This document shows positions 41,439-42,609 of a stretch of 42,609 nt of DNA, in pieces. Every line of letters begins with the position of its first letter. Within the stretch, counting starts at the first letter, position 1. Both the position numbers and the translations under genes were made by a program. Origin of the DNA: Verrucomicrobiia bacterium (GTDB lineage Bacteria; Verrucomicrobiota; Verrucomicrobiia; Verrucomicrobiales; DEV007); contig JAGRPB010000022.1 of assembly GCA_020439945.1 (NCBI GenBank), positions 1 through 42,609 of the forward strand. The letters are read 5' to 3'. A model generated the notes under the pieces. The model searched no databases. It had not been told where the DNA came from and saw nothing but the letters and a program-made list of their open reading frames with translations.

Positions 41439-42609
41439 CTGAATCCTCCCCCAAAAATCGTCTATCTCACCGCCGGCGCCGCCGGCATGTTCTGCGGCAG
41501 CTGCATGCGGGACAATGCCGTCGCCGCCGGACTGCGGAAACGCGGGCTCGATGTGGCGCTGGTGCCGCTCTACACGCCCATCCGCACCGAGGATGAAAAC
41601 GTGAGCATGGACAAGGTCTTCTTCGGAGGCATCAACGTCTATCTCCAGGAAAAGATCCCGCTCTTTCGCTGGATCCCGGAGTTTCTCGATCGCTGGCTCG
41701 ACAACCCGAAACTCATCCGCCGCGTCGCCTCCGGCGCCATGAATGTGAACGCGAAGGAACTCGGCGGCATGACCCTCTCCATGGTGCGCGGCGAGCACGG
41801 GCACCAGCGCAAGGAAGTGCACCGGCTGGTCACGTGGCTGAAGGAGGAGATGAAGCCCGACCTCATCTGCCTGACCAACCTGCTGGTCGGCGGCTCCATT
41901 CCCGCCATCCGCCGCGAACTCCCCGGCGTGCCCATCCTGGTGACACTGCAGGGGGACGACGTCTTTCTCGACGAGCTGGTCGAACCGTGGCGGACCGAGG
42001 TGCTGGCCGAAATGCGGGCGCTCGCCGCGGATGTCGATGGATTCATCGTGTTCAACGAATTCTATCGGCAACGCATGGCGCAACTGCTCGAGATCCCGGC
42101 CGAGAAATTTCGTCGCACCGCGCTGGGTGTCGAGGAGGACCACTTCGTGACCGTGGCCAGGGAGCGCGCCGAGAAGGCATCAACGGCAGAATTGCCGCGC
42201 GCCATCGGTTACTTCGCTCGACTCTGTCCCGAGAAGGGCTTTGACATCATGGTCGATGCCTTCCTCGATCTCGCGACGCGACCCGGCTTCGAGGACGTGG
42301 AGTTTCACTGCGGCGGCTGGTTGTCCGAAAAGGATCGCGCCTTCTACGATGAGCAGGTCGCCCGGATCGATCAAAGAGGGTTGAGCCCGCGATTCAACCC
42401 TGTTGGGTCGCCCGACATGGCCGGGAAAATCGCCTTCTTCCGCGATCTCGACGTCTTTTCCGTGCCCGCCCGATTCGTCGAGCCCAAGGGCATCTACGCC
42501 CTCGAAGCGATGGCTTGCGGCGTCCCCGTCGTCGCCCCCGATCACGGCGCCTTCCCCGAAATGATCGCCGCCAGCGGTGGCGGAAAACTGGTGCCCAAGG
42601 AAGATCCCA
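41439..42609 (+). CDS. GT4 glycosyltransferase, truncated by window edge, start codon abnormal
   Basis: GT-B glycosyltransferase, about 390 residues before the right edge. The conserved N-terminus KIVYLTAGAAGMFCGSCMRDN (shown in parts: KIVYLTAGAAGM, CGSCMRDN) begins at 41454, but between the in-frame stop at 41412 and that point there is no ATG, GTG or TTG. A CTG at 41439 is the only near-start. Donor-site motifs are intact: GYFARLCPEKGFD, and VEPKGIYALEAMACGVPVV with the EX7E pair. The gene otherwise looks healthy. The upstream DNA is repeat material, suggesting that the native start was replaced or that CTG is used. An ACCCTGTTG element is read in frame at 42375-42410. Confidence 0.8.
   Translation, partial: MNPPPKIVYLTAGAAGMFCGSCMRDNAVAAGLRKRGLDVALVPLYTPIRTEDENVSMDKVFFGGINVYLQEKIPLFRWIPEFLDRWLDNPKLIRRVASGAMNVNAKELGGMTLSMVRGEHGHQRKEVHRLVTWLKEEMKPDLICLTNLLVGGSIPAIRRELPGVPILVTLQGDDVFLDELVEPWRTEVLAEMRALAADVDGFIVFNEFYRQRMAQLLEIPAEKFRRTALGVEEDHFVTVARERAEKASTAELPRAIGYFARLCPEKGFDIMVDAFLDLATRPGFEDVEFHCGGWLSEKDRAFYDEQVARIDQRGLSPRFNPVGSPDMAGKIAFFRDLDVFSVPARFVEPKGIYALEAMACGVPVVAPDHGAFPEMIAASGGGKLVPKEDP
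42375..42410 (+). repeat. ACCCTGTTG element inside GT4 gene
   Basis: GGGTTG-N13-ACCCTGTTG with 8-base inverted arms AGGGTTGA/TCAACCCT. It aligns without gaps to 22966-23001 (27/36 bases) and is read in the same frame, giving GLxxRxxPV in both proteins. Confidence 0.7.

Overview
The window is about 42.6 kb of GC-rich DNA with dense, mostly non-overlapping genes. I infer a Gram-negative member of the Verrucomicrobiota or the wider PVC group. The reasons are many secreted proteins with signal peptides, an outer-membrane beta-barrel, lipoproteins, weak or absent Shine-Dalgarno sequences, several families of small palindromic repeats between genes, and a polysaccharide-active gene set. No rRNA, tRNA, CRISPR array, transposase or phage gene was recognised.

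Left part (1-15114): a truncated TolB-propeller/M28 peptidase; a secreted alpha/beta hydrolase; a NUDIX hydrolase; parB overlapping a glutaminyl-cyclase-like lipoprotein; a glutaredoxin-like protein; a hybrid histidine kinase divergent from a family-6 polysaccharide lyase; two TPM-domain-like proteins; a Gfo/Idh/MocA oxidoreductase; and a PIG-L deacetylase.

Centre (15404-30745): a variant Pel exopolysaccharide cluster, the most notable system in the window. On the minus strand, in transcription order, it reads pelB beta-barrel part, pelD, pelE, pelF, pelG, then a UDP-sugar 4-epimerase (a PelX-type candidate), pelA, and a membrane-anchored TPR protein matching the periplasmic part of PelB. A beta-helix gene on the plus strand interrupts the cluster. 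PelF would polymerise the chain from UDP-amino sugar, PelD/E/G would form the inner-membrane export complex, PelA would deacetylate and hydrolyse the polymer in the periplasm, and the two PelB halves would guide it out. No pelC is present, and PelD appears to lack the arginine of its c-di-GMP RxxD site.

Right part (30952-42609): an SDR and an O-methyltransferase; a minus-strand group with a PhoX-like protein, a two-heme cytochrome, an anchored protein, an ECF sigma factor and a candidate anti-sigma factor; an ABM-domain protein; an unusual DUF116-polyprenyl synthase fusion; a small membrane protein; and a truncated GT4 glycosyltransferase with no normal start codon.

Across the window a short element with the core ACCCTGTTG recurs eight times, in intergenic DNA and inside genes. 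Two copies inside unrelated genes align over 36 bases and are read in the same frame. Three other intergenic repeat families lie at 14208-14318, 15163-15388 and 41294-41448.
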